From Monarcha castaneiventris obscurior (taxonomy: Eukaryota > Chordata > Aves > Passeriformes > Monarchidae), in the NCBI GenBank assembly GCA_026261815.1, contig JAMPIT010000059.1, positions 21,810,001-21,874,000 of the forward strand: a stretch of DNA of 64,000 nt. Reading direction: 5' to 3'. How positions within the stretch are numbered: position 1 is the stretch's first letter; every line of letters starts with the position of its first letter. The position numbers and the translations under genes were made by a program. Shown here in pieces: positions 39,201 to 54,200 of the stretch. The notes under the pieces are model-generated. The model was not told the DNA's origin. It saw only the letters and a list, made by a program, of their open reading frames with translations, and made no database searches.

Positions 39201-42200
39201 CTGCTGGGTTTAGCTGCATCGATCAAATCAATATCTCAGACCCTGTGAAATGAAATGAAGCACTTTGTTCTTAGGGGTGGGGTCTGTTTGTCTAAGCAGA
39301 GCCTAAAATTTTTTCAGATAGAAGTTGTAATGCAGTCATTGTATTTTAGAGCAAAAGCATATTCATGTCAGAGGAGTGTATAAGAGAATGCTGCCTTTTC
39401 TGCATATTTAAAAGGGTCTTGCTTTTGTTGCTATAGCATCCATATCTAACCATAGGGGGGAGGCAGTAGGTGAGGAGCAAGTCTGACTTGTCAGATCAGT
39501 TGTAGAGCATCTTTAAAAAAAAAATCCCTGTGCTACAGTTCATGCAAGATAATAATATGCTTGCCTATAAAATCAAGCATTTAAATAAAGTTAACTTAGT
39601 AATCAGAGCTTACTACCCATTGCCTTGCTGTCCCAAGGCCAGAATACAGGATGCCTTTGTCAACATCACTTGAGCTACTTTGCTCAGAAGCCTCAAAAGT
39701 TGTTTTGTATTCTGTTCTTTGGAAAGGCAGAACACCTTCCTGTGTCACAGGACCCTGAGTACAGATAGATGTAGCAATGCAAAATCTTTCCTCATTTTTT
39801 AGGCATCCTCAAAGTTATCCTTGAAATAACTTTGGAGCTTTCTAGCAGTTACTGTGAAGATTCTTGTGGGATGTAAGCATATTTTAAAACTAAGGCTTAG
39901 CTGAAGTCTCTTCTGCCAGACTTGTGTACATGCCCTAGGGACCAATAAACAATTATCAGCACCCAGACTTGTCTGTTGCCATGCATCTCCTTCATTTCTT
40001 TCTTAAAGATGGAGGAGGAGACACTGCACACTCTTGTTGTGTACAGTACGAATAACAAACCAGCCAGATTAAATTACCTTTTACCCGTGTATTTCATGTT
40101 TCTTTTTTCTCACTCAACCTAGAGACTTAATAAGGGAGGAGATGTGTAAGGATTTGCAGACAGGCTTAAGTCAAAGCCTTGTTAACAAAGCATTGTGAAA
40201 AGTGAAGTATGAATCATTGGGCTGTATTTGGTCTGCCTCTGCAATTGATAAAATATTTTGTACCTGGGCTAGATCAGGATCTGAGGTTGCTTTTTGTTCA
40301 AATGAAGGGAAAAACCAAGAAAAACATGGCACAGGCCCCCAGAAGAGAAATTACTATTTTTGATCATGGAAATGTATTTGAAGAAAGAAGTAATGCTTCA
40401 GTGGGCAGCCATTGCTGAGGGTTTGTTCCTTTAAAATCCCTAGCCTGTCTTTTTCTCTACTTCTGTGTCCTGGGACTCAGCTGAAAGACAAAGGAGGTCC
40501 CAAGAGGGAAGAAAGCAAAAATAAAGTCTGCCTTTGTCGTTTGCAAAGTGCCACGATTCATTTAATTTTCATTGTTTACACGAAAATTAAATGAAATCAG
40601 GAAAACTCTGAATTGTTTTTTCTAAAATGCATCCATTAATTATCACTAAATGTGCATACAGTGCTATGAAGTCTTTTTTTTTTTTTAATTGAAATAGGAG
40701 TTTCACATTTAAATACATTTGCAATTCCTGAGCCCAGAAAGGCAAGCTGAATTTAATTTGTGGGAATTTTTTGGTAGATGAGGCTTAGTTTTCTTCAGTT
40801 TCTTTACTTTCTTCAGCTGGTGCTTCCTCCTCTCTAGATGACAGCTTCCCTCCTTTTCTAGTGGCATTGCCTTAGACCCAGCAAAGTGTTAAGCACAGCT
40901 TCTCTGTGGGTATCTCTGAGTCTTAAAAAAAGAATCAGAACTAAATATGTTCTCATCTGCTTTATGGTCTGGCACTCTCAATCTTTGTTTTTCTTCGTTG
41001 CTTGCACTGTTTCTAATAAAAGCCTAAGCCGATAAAAAGGATTTAGGATATGGCAGTGATGGTACTGTTTGACAGCCTACAGAGTTTTTGTCAAGCTATT
41101 TTAGCAGTTCCAGAAATCTTCATTTTTGGGAACAGTTGGCTTCTGAATGCTGGAGTTCAGGAGGCAGCTCTTCAGTGTCCTAGGCATAAATTCCGTGACT
41201 AAAAGCAATTGCAGAAAAGATAACTTCATATTTCAGTCCGGTAGTTTTGCATGTTTTCTCAACCCTGTGGTGGCCGAGGAGCCTCTGCAGGAAAGAGAGG
41301 AGTCTGTTTTAAAGGCTGGGCTTTTGAGCCCTTTGAAAACTTGGCCCCAGGTGGTTTTCATTAGAATGGCAAATTCATATCTCAAAGAATGGCTTTCAGG
41401 AACCTGTTGAACAGGCCAAGATCTGCCCTGAGATTTCAGTGGGATTCCTTCGAGCAGTTGAGCTTTATCATATACAAGTGCCAGAAGGATAGAGGTTTCC
41501 CAGAAGCAGAAGGTGTGGTTGGAATTAAATCCATCTGGAATTGCTGCTCAGGACTAGGGGCTGAAGCACTGGAAACCTCTTTGCCACTTTTCCTGTTGTG
41601 GATATATACAGTACCACTGGAGTGGCACAGATTTGCTCGTCCTTCCAGCAGCTGGATTTTTCAGTGCTCCATAGAGAGCAAAAACTGTAGAGGTATTTGC
41701 TTGGGGGTTTTATTCTTTTTTCCCCTCTCAGTTGTGCTTCTACAGAGAACTCAGTGGACTTGGGTGGTCTTTGCAGAAGTACCACTTTAAGAAATTACTA
41801 CCAGTCATGCTATCAGTGCAGCACAAGTTATAATCTGAAGTCTGGGGCTCCCATTAAAGGCTTTGTGTGTAGCTAGTGATGTATTTTATTCCACATGAAA
41901 CATGTGGAGTGTGTTACAAAGACCCCAGGCACTCAGATGTTTCAGTGTGCTTACAGCAGTTTTTCAGAGATGCCACTTAGTGTACAAGGTACTTGTCAGG
42001 AAGAAGGGAACGACACAGGCTTGGATGGGAGATCTGGAGGGGCTTGCCGACCCCAGTGTTACTTGAACTGACATAAAGCCTTGCTGCTTTTCTGCCTGTT
42101 GACAAAAGGAATCTTAAGCAATTTCAAAAACCTGCAGAACCTGCTAGATCTCTGCAGAACAAAGGTGACAGAAGGCTTGTGCAGAGCCAAAATTTTCCTT

Positions 42201-45200
42201 ACACTGCTGCCTTTCTCTCCCCAGCCAGTGGTTCAGTGTACTGAGTCAAGTCCATGCGTCCACAGAGCAGGAGATCCGGGAGATGCATGATGAGCAGGCC
42301 AATCCACAGAATGCTGTGGTAAGTTTAAATCTGGAGAACTTTTCAAACCAAATATTTTTAGGAAACAGGGGCACTGTGGTGGCCACAGCTTCTGAGTCAC
42401 AACCTAGTTTCTTTAAATGTGGTGGTAGCTGTGACACTGGCTAGAGCTTCCATGGTCCTGTAGCTGTACAAGGAGAGAGTGTGGCTTCTGATTCCTCTCC
42501 CATCATTCACCTTGATGAAAAATGACTCTTGGTTTTGGGGGTGGTTTTTTCTGGGCCACTTCCCTATCATATCACAGTGCATGCTTGATTTTGAAATTTT
42601 GCAAAGATACTGTTAATGAGTAAATTAAAAACCCAGGAGTTAAAAATACGAGATTTCTCTGATCCTGCATTTATCATTCTGTACAAAATACATTGGTAAT
42701 TAATGGAATACATTTGGAACCTAATATCAAGCAAAGGAAAACAAAAACTTTTGCTTAATGGGTTTAGAAGTTTGTTTTGAGAGGATGCCATTTATATGGG
42801 GATGCAGTTTTCAGTGAAAAATTCAAACATGTTGGGAAGCATAGAAAAGAGCAGTTTTTGAGCTGCCTCCATCCTAACTACAAATAATCCTTTACTGGTT
42901 CTGTTCATCCAAGTCTCTTAGTTTTTTCCTCAGCAGTTTTAATGGTTCAGAGAAACTGATGCCCAAACCTGGAGTTAATTTTGCTTGGTCAAAGCTGCTG
43001 CTTCTTTCACATCTCTCTCAGAGGAGTACTGTGAGTAATGTAATAGTGGATGTCTTCCTCATTTTCTGGTTGGATATTTGTTTGTAGGGTACACTCGATG
43101 TAGGACTAATTGATTCTGTCTGTGCTGCTGACAATCCAGATAGGTAAGTCAGCACCATGCCTGGTGACTTTCTTTTTGTCATTTCTCCAGCCAAAATCAG
43201 ACACTTTATGCTTTAGTCTCTATATTCTTCTGGCCAATCATGTATTAAAATGATTCATTATTGCCTCCCTTTTCATAGTACTAAATACCCCATGTTAAAA
43301 GATGGAATAGGAATGATGGTGCATTTTGTGGGGGTTTCAATAACTTCCATGACACTGCTTCATACATGAACTCTTCAGCTCCTAAAGTGATCCAAAACTG
43401 GAAGATTAAATATTTCTTTCATTTCTACAAATAATGCTCCTGAAAAAAAGAACAGCTGATTTTTGAGTTCTTTAGTAATTAGTAGGCAGAAAAATTAATT
43501 TTATTTTTTTTACTGTTCTGCTTCTCATTCATGAATGTTGTATTCTTGGGGGATGAAAATTATTTCTCCAGAATAAAAATGTCTTGTAACAAAGAAGAGA
43601 GTGCAGCATAAAAACAACAAAAATGTCAGGATATTCTTAGTTCTTGAACTACTATTGGTGTTTTGGGAAATAAAAAGTAATCTGGGTTCAGACTATGACT
43701 GGTTTATAAGGTTACTGGATGTGAGGTGTTATTTGAACTATAGGGCTCACTCCAGTTCCTCCTCATTGTGTACATGTGTAAAACAGCTGGTTTTAAGTTA
43801 GTGCTTTGTCCTTGGCCTGCCAAAACACTGATGCCAGAAGTAACTGTGAGTTTACAAGCCCACATTTCATAAACAATACAACACAAATGTCCAGAGCTTT
43901 CACAATTACAAGTTAGAATTTCTCCTGCATTAAGCTAATGCAACAAGTTAAGTATTTCTCTTATATGCATTTTTCACATGGATTTTTTAGTCTTGTGGGG
44001 GAATTTTATGTTTTGTTTTGGGAGTTTGCTCCAGGATGAAAAAATTAATGGTAAAGGGTTAAAGGAAGCGTTGTAGGCTGAGGAACCTGCCTGTCTGATC
44101 CAGAGACCCATCAGCACACTTCACTTGGGCTAGTTCTTCATGCTTCAGTGAATCCTGGTGTAGGGCTGGGTAAAAGCCAGACTCTCATTAAAAATAGATT
44201 GTATTCTCTGTGAATTGGGTTGCACTGCATTAAAAATAAAAGAGTCCGTGTTCACATGCTGCTTTACTATAGACCTTTGTATACTGTAGTTTGTTTTAGC
44301 TAATGTAGCTACTGAAGCAGACACTCTAAATAGATCTGACCCTGAAACAGTTCTGATTCACATCCAAAGCTGATTAAAGATTGGAAGTTTTTCTCACCGC
44401 AGATTTATTTTGAGATATGAAAAGTTGCAATTTAATGTAAACTTTCCCACCTTTCATAGCCCTCGCATTCTGGTGTGAATGTAACATAACTTGAGTATTT
44501 TCAAATGCTTAATACTTTTCTTTAGGTGATAAATAAATAATGCATTAGAGGTGGACAGTATTTGTCTGAATAGAAAATGCAAACAATGAACAATTTTTAT
44601 GGTTATGGGGAGTGAGATAAACAGTATGTATATTGATTATAAAGGCTGTTTCAATTGTCATTTATTTTCATAGACCCAATTCATTTGTGATCATCACTGC
44701 TAATCGTGTTCTTCACTGTAATGCTGACACTCCTGAAGAGATGCATCACTGGATAACCCTGCTCCAGAGGTCAAAGGGGGACACTAGAGTGGAGGGACAG
44801 GAATTCATTGTGAGGGGTAAGAACTGAGTGGGGCAGTAAAAAGTAAATAACATCTGTTATGCTTTGAAGATACTGTTCCCACAATACAATGTGGGTAATA
44901 TGCCAACATGGTTAGTGTTGCAGCCTCATCTTTGTGCAGTGGAGTTTACTCACAAATTGATACAGCTGAAATTATATTCTTGCTGTGCCGTGTAAGAAAA
45001 CACTGTAATGATGACAAAAGTGTTTTTGTAAGATGACAGAATAATTCTTCTAGTGAGACTTCAAAATTGAAAAGTTTTGAGGTTAATTTTGTCTTTATAA
45101 TTTCATTGTTTGAGGATTTTACTTGATGTTGTTTAATATGTGAGCTTATCAATTCACACAATGTTTTTGTTGTTGTTGAGAGTATACAACCAACTTTTAG

Positions 45201-48200
45201 CAACCTACTTTTGTTCAACTCTGTTCAAGAAAAAGAAGTGTGATTCAAATTGTGTCCTTAACAGGATGGCTACACAAGGAAGTAAAGAACAACCCAAAGA
45301 TGTCCTCATTAAAACTAAAGAAGCGTTGGTTTGTTTTGACGCACAACTCTTTGGACTACTACAAGAGTTCAGAGAAAAATGCTTTGAAACTGGGTACACT
45401 GGTCCTGAACAGCCTCTGCTCAGTGGTCCCACCTGATGAAAAAATCTTCAAAGAAACAGGTAATTGTTTGCTCTTGTTCAAGTATGCCTTCTGTCCTTGT
45501 AGCTAGTAATGCAAGAAACAATGCATAGAATATTTTACTTGGATTATTACTGGTGCGGTTCCATGAACAAATGAGGTTCCCAAGTCACTGAGGTGTTCTA
45601 CAGGGTGTTACTGGGTGAAAAACAAAAGTAATGTATAGAGGAGTAAAATTTGTTCTCACCAACATTCAAATTATCACAGACTGACACTGCTGCCAAGTTA
45701 GTGTGAACACTTACGCTTACACATCAAAGACCTGGGGAAAGACATGGGTAGCACTCTCCTCATACCTTATTTTTTGTGCTGAGGAACTGTGAGGGCCAGC
45801 ATTGGTGGAGCAGGTATAGGGAGCTCCAGAATAAGAGTCCAGTTTGTGGTAACCTACATATTACACCTGAGTCAGCTCCACTGTGCACTTTCAGAACTGG
45901 TTTTCAGTTCGGAAGCGTCTCTTTGCAAATGAGAAGCGACTGTTGACAGTCCTGTATTATCTCATTGGGGTCACTGGCACTTCAAAGAGGCTTTCACTAG
46001 GGAAAGATGAAACACATTTCCTTTCATTGGATCTGTTTCATAAAAAGCCTGTACAAGGATGCAGAGAGAGAATTTGAGCTGAAATGCTCTTCCTATCGTA
46101 GCTTCCACTTCACTGGTGTAAAATTAATGACAGATGAGGTAGTTTGTGCTTCGTACCTGTTTGTACGTGTGCCACGGACTATGAGAGACTCCTGAGTAAA
46201 AAGCAAGTCTGCCTCAGATTTTCCTGTTACAGACAGGACTGGAGAAGTATGGCTCACAAGCTACAAGGAGCTAAAAGTATTCTACAGTATTAACAGTGCT
46301 GTCTTACAGTCATTTTTACTAAGATTACTGGGTGAAACAGGAGGCTGCATGATGCATAGTTGTAGTCTGAGGCTACTCCTAAGCTTCTTTAAAGGAGAAA
46401 ATTTCCTTTAATACCACAGTATCTGTATTATGATACTTAATAACTCGTACAGCTGTAGTTCCTGGATGATCCAGGCTGCAACAGTGGGTGTGTGCTGGGC
46501 TGCAGCTTGCATGATGACCACTTTTGCTGTTGTGCCAGGCTACTGGAACGTGACCGTGTACGGGCGCAAGCACTGTTACCGTCTCTATACGAAATTGCTT
46601 AATGAGGCGACCCGCTGGTCAAGTGCCATCCAGAATGTGATTGACACAAAGGCACCCATTGACACTCCAACTCAGCAGCTTATTCAGGATATTAAGGTAG
46701 GCACCAGCAGGATGGTGTGGGGTGAGAGAGAATGGTTGCTTGAATCTTTATTTTGGCTTTGCCATATTGGGTAATAAGGCAGAAAATTACGTTTTAATTA
46801 CACGGTGACATGGACTAAAATTGTGAAACCTGAATGTATTCTCTGACCTGATAAAGGAATTTCTGTCTAAACAGTAGAAGAGCAAACTTTGAAGTGCAGC
46901 TTGGGGGGCAAGAGGGATAACTTTTTTCCATTAAAACAGTAACAGGTTTTACTGGTTTGTGTAACTTGACAGACGTGGCTGCACCTGGCAGTAGAGCACA
47001 GTGTGCAGGTTCATGAGTTAGCAGGACGTGTTTGGCTCTGCTCACAGTGAGCAGCACACCAGGATATGGACCACACAGCTCTTCTGATTTTTTTTTTTTT
47101 GTCATTATGGTTCTTTTCTTTTTTTATAGTAGCATGGGTTAAGCACCTCATATCTCTGTGTGATGAGAAAAATACTCAATTAATGCTTATGATCTCAGTG
47201 GAGACAGTGCATGCATAGCCAGAGAATGTCCTTCTGGAGCTTTTTGCTAGTGTGCATTTATGAGAGAGGATGATGATTCTAACAAGAGACCAAAGGAATA
47301 GGCAAGAGGGGAGAACTGCTACTGACCTTTCCCCTTAGAGTGGCCCCCTTCTCATGGAAAAGATATATTAAGTCCTTGGTTCCAAGACTGAGTGCTGTTT
47401 TTCAGAGCAGGAGAAATATATGGAAGTTCAGGACTGCTGGAAGACAGTGCTCACACATCTGTCAAACTTGGCCTAAGAAGAACAGTAAGAGCAGTATTTA
47501 GATGTTGGAGTGGATGCATCAGGTTTACAGAGCACTTTTTCTGGACAATTTTGTTAGGTAGCTCCTGCAGTTTCTAACTGAAAGGCCAATTAGTTATGCT
47601 GGAGACGTACTTTTAAATAAAACTTGAATACAGATGTTGTAATTTCCATTATGAATTACTAGAGTAAAAATGAAGATAAAATGAAAAAAACACACTTCAA
47701 AAATTGTTATGATACTTCACACTACTTATGATTCTGGTGTCCTGCAGCTCTGCTGTAGTTTGTTTTTTTACAGCACAGATAAAACAAGCCCATCCAAGGC
47801 CTGAGGTTAGCAGGTACTAAGCATTCCTAGCCCACAGCAGGCCATGGCAGCCACAGTACCCACAAGTGCATTTAGCACCAAATAGTGTTGGTAACACCAA
47901 TCGCTCAGTTTTTTACAACCAACCTAAGGGCACAAAGCATTGCATTATTCTAAAGGTAGACCCCAAATCCTGTTTCTTTTTTCTTACCCCAATAGGAAAA
48001 CTGCCTGAATGCTGATGTGGTTGAACAGATTTATAAGAGGAATCCTATTCTCCGTTACACTCATCATCCATTGCACTCACCATTACTGCCACTGCCATAT
48101 GGGGACATCAATCTAAACTGTAAGTTTTTCAATAATGGAACCACTTTTCCTTACGAAAGACTAAACCAAAGAATGGAATTTTTAAGTCTGCAGTGAAGTA

Positions 48201-51200
48201 ATGGTAGGCAGAATACGTGTTTAGAATACAAATAGACAAGTTTCCCCATGCTCTCTTGAGAATGGCAGTGTGCCTAGCATAGAGCCATGGGCTCGTGCTG
48301 TTCCTGCAAGAGCATTTCAGAAGGGAAGGTTGCTGTTGCTTTCAGCAACACAGCTAAGAAGACTGAGTTTGAAAAGTCTTGCACTGAAATAAGCAACTAA
48401 ACCTGATTCATTCAGTCTCCTTGAATCATATTCTCCTCCTCCAATGATTGTTGCTTCCTACCCCATGTGGGAAGCTGCAGCAGCCACAGCTTTCGATTAA
48501 CAGATATATGTTTTATCAGATGTGATAGGAATCCTTGTTTATGGGAAATAACATTTATGAGTGTACATGGTTTTAAAAAGTAATGCTTCATTTAGTCCTG
48601 AAATGAGTGTAATCATCTCTTTAAATATTCTTGACTCAAGCACTAATTTAGAAGTCTCTTTTGAAGGAGTGGTTCAGAACTATTGATGATTGTGAACTTG
48701 GTGTCCTTAAAAAGGATTTGGTTAATTTAGTTTGCAACTGCATATTAAACAAGATATTACTCAGGCCACAAGTTTCATCCATGGGAGGAGGGTGGGAGGT
48801 TAATATGGAGTGTGATATGGCACTTCAGCAGTGTGACTTGCTGTGGAAGAAAGACTCTCCATCATAAAAAATTGTTGAGGCCGACAGCAGGTCTGGAGGC
48901 TTCACAGACCTTAATTTGGACATGGTTAACTTCTATTCGTGAGAAAAGCCCATGAGAAGAAAAACAATTAGTTTTTACCCATGAAAATGTAGTATCAACA
49001 GAAGCAAGAAAGCTAAACAATAGGAGAAAAACAGCAACATATCCACACCTGTTATTTTTCTGAATGCTTGAATGCTTATGCCATAGGTAGCCAGTGGTAG
49101 TATATTGAAGTTAATAATAGCCAATGAGTCTATTGTAGTAGTTTAGCAGCCAGTGAATATGTAACACAAATGATAACATACAAAAGGTGTATAAAAGAGG
49201 CTGTTTTGTTTAATAAGCAGCTTTTTGCCCTTTGTCCAAGGTACTGTCTGTGTGTGTTGTGACCACCCCAACAGCGACAGAAAATGATTGATCAAGATAC
49301 ACCTTTTCAGTTATTAAATTTGGAACAAATCTCAATAGTAAAATAGCTCATAAAATGAGTTTGCATCATACATTTGAAATGGAAGATATAGATTCTAATA
49401 TCCTGCATAACAAGGGTCACAGAGTAGCATTAAGCAATTTCCACATTAAGCCCGAATGCTTTTTTTTTCATATCTCAATCTAAGCACGTTTCTCCTGATA
49501 TTTCTTTTGTAGTGCTGAAAGACAAAGGCTACACAACTCTGCAGGATGAAGCCATTAAGATATTTAATTCTTTACAGCAGCTGGAGTCTATGTCTGATCC
49601 CATCCCTATAATCCAAGGTATCCTCCAAACAGGACATGATTTACGACCTCTCCGAGATGAGCTCTACTGTCAGCTCATCAAGCAAACCAATAAAGTGCCT
49701 AACCCTGGGAGCGTGGGGAACCTCTATAGTTGGCAAATACTCACCTGCATGAGCTGCACATTTCTGCCCAGTCGCAGCATCCTCAAATATCTCAAGTTTC
49801 ATCTCAAAAGGTAAGAACCTTTCAACTACTAAAGCACCACAACTTGTAACAGTATTTAGGCATCTAGAAGTGAGACTTGAAGATGTATTCCCTTAGCAAA
49901 CTGGCTATGCCAAATAGTGAATCTAAAAAGAAAATGTTGTAGAAGTGTGTATGAGTTGGTCTGGATGGAATTACACTCATTTGAAGAATCAAGCAAAATG
50001 CCACTAAGTTGAATGCACGAGTGGTTAATGTTGGCAAAAGGGGCACTTCCTGTAGCTGTATAAACTTAAACAACTTGCAGCCTATACCCCCATTCTCAAG
50101 TGTCCAAACCAACCTGTCAAAAATTCTTCATCCCGTTTACCTTAATTTTATGAGGTATGCATCATGCACATAAAAGAACAGTATCATATTTAAAGATGTA
50201 TTTGAGGTACAAACTTAGGATTGCAAATCTAATTTTAAAGTATTAGTGAACATTAAATAATAATAAATCATTGTTGACAGTTCAGCATTAACCAGAATGT
50301 GGCATTCCTCTTGCTGTGATGCAATGGAAGAATGCAGAGTGGTCATTAGGAAAGTTAGTCCACCAACAAACTCAATAATTTAAAAGCTTTGTCTGTACTT
50401 GGAGCATGTCAATTAAATAGTGTACTGGATACAGAAATAGTCCCAGAGGAAAAAAATTCTCAAATAAGCAAGCTTCACAGACTGGCAGCTTAAAGTAATA
50501 AACTTTGTCTCACAGGGTTCGTGACCAGTTTCCAGGAACTGAAATGGAGAAATACGCACTTTTTACTTACGAGTCTCTGAAGAAAACCAAATGCAGAGAG
50601 TTTGTGCCATCACGGGATGAAATAGAAGCACTGATTGGCAGGCAGGAGATGACATCCACAGTTTATTGCCACGGTGGGGGCTCCTGTAAGATTACAATCA
50701 ACTCACACACTACAGCTGGAGAGGTGAGAAGCGGTGATGAAATGTCTGTGGAACAAGATCAGAGTGCCCCTTCACGTGCCAGTCCCAGGCAGCAGCAGTG
50801 TTACACTTTCCAAGTACTGGGGCTTTCTCTGCCAGCCTCTCCTTTCTGGGAAGGAAAGGCTGACAGTGCTGTCCCTCCCCTCAGTATGTTCTGGAGAAGT
50901 CCCTACTATAAAAACTGTCTTTGTGCTGCAGAGGATTACCCAGCTATAGTTCCTTCTTACAGGAAGAATTACAGGAAAGACTAAGCAATTAAGCATGGGG
51001 CATTATTGGAGTAACTTTAGTAGACATTGGTGTGTATGGGAACCAAGCTGCTTCCTAAAACTGGAAGACTCTTGCTGAGTTGGTAAAATACAGGTGTTAT
51101 ATCTGGCCAGGAGATAGCACATACATATTCTGAAAGAATAAAAATTACGGTGGAATTTGACAACAATTAGTAAGGCTGGTGAGGACAAGTTAATAACATC

Positions 51201-54200
51201 TTCAGCCTAATATCAAACATAGCTCTGTTTTTTTTCCAAGTATCTGTCTTACTCTGTGGTACTGCTTTTGCATGCTATGGTTTTTTCATGTGCTGTTTTT
51301 CATTAGGTGGTTGAAAAGTTAATTCGTGGCTTGGCCATGGAGGATAGCAGGAATATGTTTGCTTTGTTTGAATACAACGGAACTACTGATAAAGCAATTG
51401 AAAGCAGAACCATTGTAGCTGATGTCTTGGCAAAGTTTGAAAAGTGAGTGTACCTCTCCTTCTCTCTTCACTCTAATAAGTAGCAATTGAATAAATTTCC
51501 AATGTCAATAATGCTGAAATTTCTCTTTCACTTGCTTGTTTGTGATGATGCAGCTGAATTACACACCTGGCATTTCTAGAACAAAAGGATCTTTTTTTTT
51601 TTTTTAATCAAAAGACTTAATAGCCACCTATCCACTTGTGTTGGTTTTCCTCTGTCCTGACGCCAGTTGAGTAATATTTCTCATCACTATTTCCACATTT
51701 TTTTTCCACTATTACAATTTTTTCCACCATTACTGGCATTGTGGCTGTGAGAACTGACCTCCAGGCAGTCCATGCCATTCCAATTGCTATCTAAGTTCAC
51801 ATGGAAGTCACCACAATACAGCTCACAACATTTCTCTTACCAGTAAAATTGAAACCATTCATAGCACTGTAGTAAGAAAATGTAATACAAGCCTAAATAC
51901 CTGATAATCATCCCTATGTTGTATGCATGGCAATCATCCCCCTTTATCCACAAAGAAATGGGGAAAAATGAATGTTTTAAGTGTTATGCAGTTATGTTTT
52001 ATAACAGGACTTAATAATATTGCTTTATTAACACCTGACTTATCTAAAAATCAAAGTTTATTAAGAGAATATGAGTTAAAAACAGTTGACTTGAGAACTG
52101 AGTCAGCATTTTTAAGTCCTTGATTTTGCTGTAGGCTCCAAATACGCAGACACACAGAGCAAAATTCAGCTGATGCCTTGCTTAGATTCCACAGGTGGCA
52201 ATTTAGAAGAGAGTTTGATTTCACAGATCTGATCTCTCTCCCTCTTTACACAACCATGTAGGCTTGCTGCCACTGAAGTTGGGGAGATGCACTGGAAGTT
52301 CTACTTCAAGCTCTACTGCTTCCTGGACACGGAAAACGTCCCAAAAGATAGCGTGGAATTTGCCTTTATGTTTGAGCAGGTAAAGGACAAAGGTTCTGTT
52401 TTGAGGCACTTTTAAGAGGAGGAAAAAAAGCAAGAAATGTAGGCAGCACAGAGAGTTTTGATTTTGCTTCTGTTCAACTAAATGCACTACTACTCAAGCA
52501 CCAAGAGCAAAGGAGGCAGTTCAGTGGTCAAAATAGGCCTATCCTGACATAAGTGAAGCATATATGATTTCTCTGTTGTTATGTTTCTTAATTCTGCATT
52601 ACTTGTCAATTGCTTTCTGTACAGTGGTAGAAAGCGGTAGTGGGTCTAAGCTGCATAAGCAAGAATAATAGTTGCTTTTAATTTTCCTCTTCTTAAACCA
52701 TTTTCTGAAGAAATTGTAAGAAATAAAGTGGGAAAAAGGTGTAACTGGCAACAAACTAATTAGTAAGAGACTCATGCTGGCAACTGTACAGAAGTAATTG
52801 AGGAATATCCTTTTATCTTTCCAAAAACTGGTCGTTTTATAGGTACCATAGTATCATCAGTCCAGTCTCAGCAGTAACTCTAAGACATCTATGATGAACA
52901 GAAATCCGCTTAATGGACATGCTGAGCTCAGAATGAAGCTGCATTGCAAAACATAAAACAAGTTAAATTGATTTATAATGAAAATTAAATGCATCAGCAG
53001 CTGAATTTCTATTATATCAATCCCTGTAGTAACTCAGAAACTCACTGATGGCATTTATTACTGTTGACTGACCTTCTCCTGTTCTACTATATTGCAAATG
53101 ATTAAAACTTCTTCCAGCAGTCAGCCTCTTTCAGGTGGGCACTAGACACAGATAAAGACTTCTGTATAAGGTTAAGATTTCTGGTTTCTGGCTCTTTGCA
53201 GTGCCAAGACACTGACATTCTGTTGGTGAGCAAGACCGATGCGATCAAGAGCTGACGTACCTCAATTTTCATACATATGAAGGGTTTTCCCCTTCTACAT
53301 CTTCCCTGTAATGGAGTATTTCTTCCTTGTTCAGTTTAGGTTTTAAGGCACCCTATTACATCACGAGTCTCCCAAAAGTCTCCTTCCAGAGCCCACTGCT
53401 GTAGCTCAGTCCAGAGCTGCCTGTTGTTGGCTGAAGGATCAGGGCAATAGGTTGCCTTGGAAACACAGCCATTCTGTCTGTCTGTCATTACCTCTAGAGG
53501 AGTCATCCAGTGCCTCTCTCTGGGACCAAGTTCAAACAGCAAGAAGAAAATCTATGAGAGCTCTGCATCCAATCTGCTATGTTACATTATTGGCTTAAGA
53601 GGCAGATTCTGGCAGTTTTCTGTGTGAGCAGCTACAACAAGCACATTTGCTGAAGCAGATTGTTTTCATGCAGCATTCTGTGCTGACTAGTGTTTAGCCA
53701 AATACTTTATGTCTTGCCAAAACCAGCAGTATTTGTTATAAAGCAGGACATTCAATCCCTACCAGCAATATTACAGCAGTACCTTAAAGAGGTAACATTA
53801 CATTCTAACATCAATTCTGGTATATTTTTTCTAATTACCTGCTTTTGATGTCAGTCATCAACTTTTTTTCAATTTTGAAAATTCCCTTTTGTCATCAATT
53901 TTAATTCTGCAGGCTCCATTATTTTAAAGTCTCAATCCTTTAATAATCATAAGGCACTGAAGAAAATCTTTTAGTTCTTCTTCCTCATTAAAATATTGGC
54001 CTTCCATTTCTAAAAGAAAGCTCTTTCTTCTGCATGTGTACAATCTCAAGTAAACCATTTTGCATGTCTAAAGGCACATTTTGTACACCTAAACGAACTA
54101 GTTGTTACTTAGCTGTGAATTATCTCTGTGTTTACTAAACTTGTATTTCCTGGATCTCCAGACACAATATGTGTTTGTTTCCTCTACTACTGTCATATGA

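Larger units (their letters stand above)
38877..42224 (+). other. Intron between window exons 14 and 15
   Basis: 3.35 kb with no gene. It contains a (TTTTC)n pyrimidine tract just inside the donor (38901-38924) and an imperfect hairpin at 40555-40598. Confidence 0.75.
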
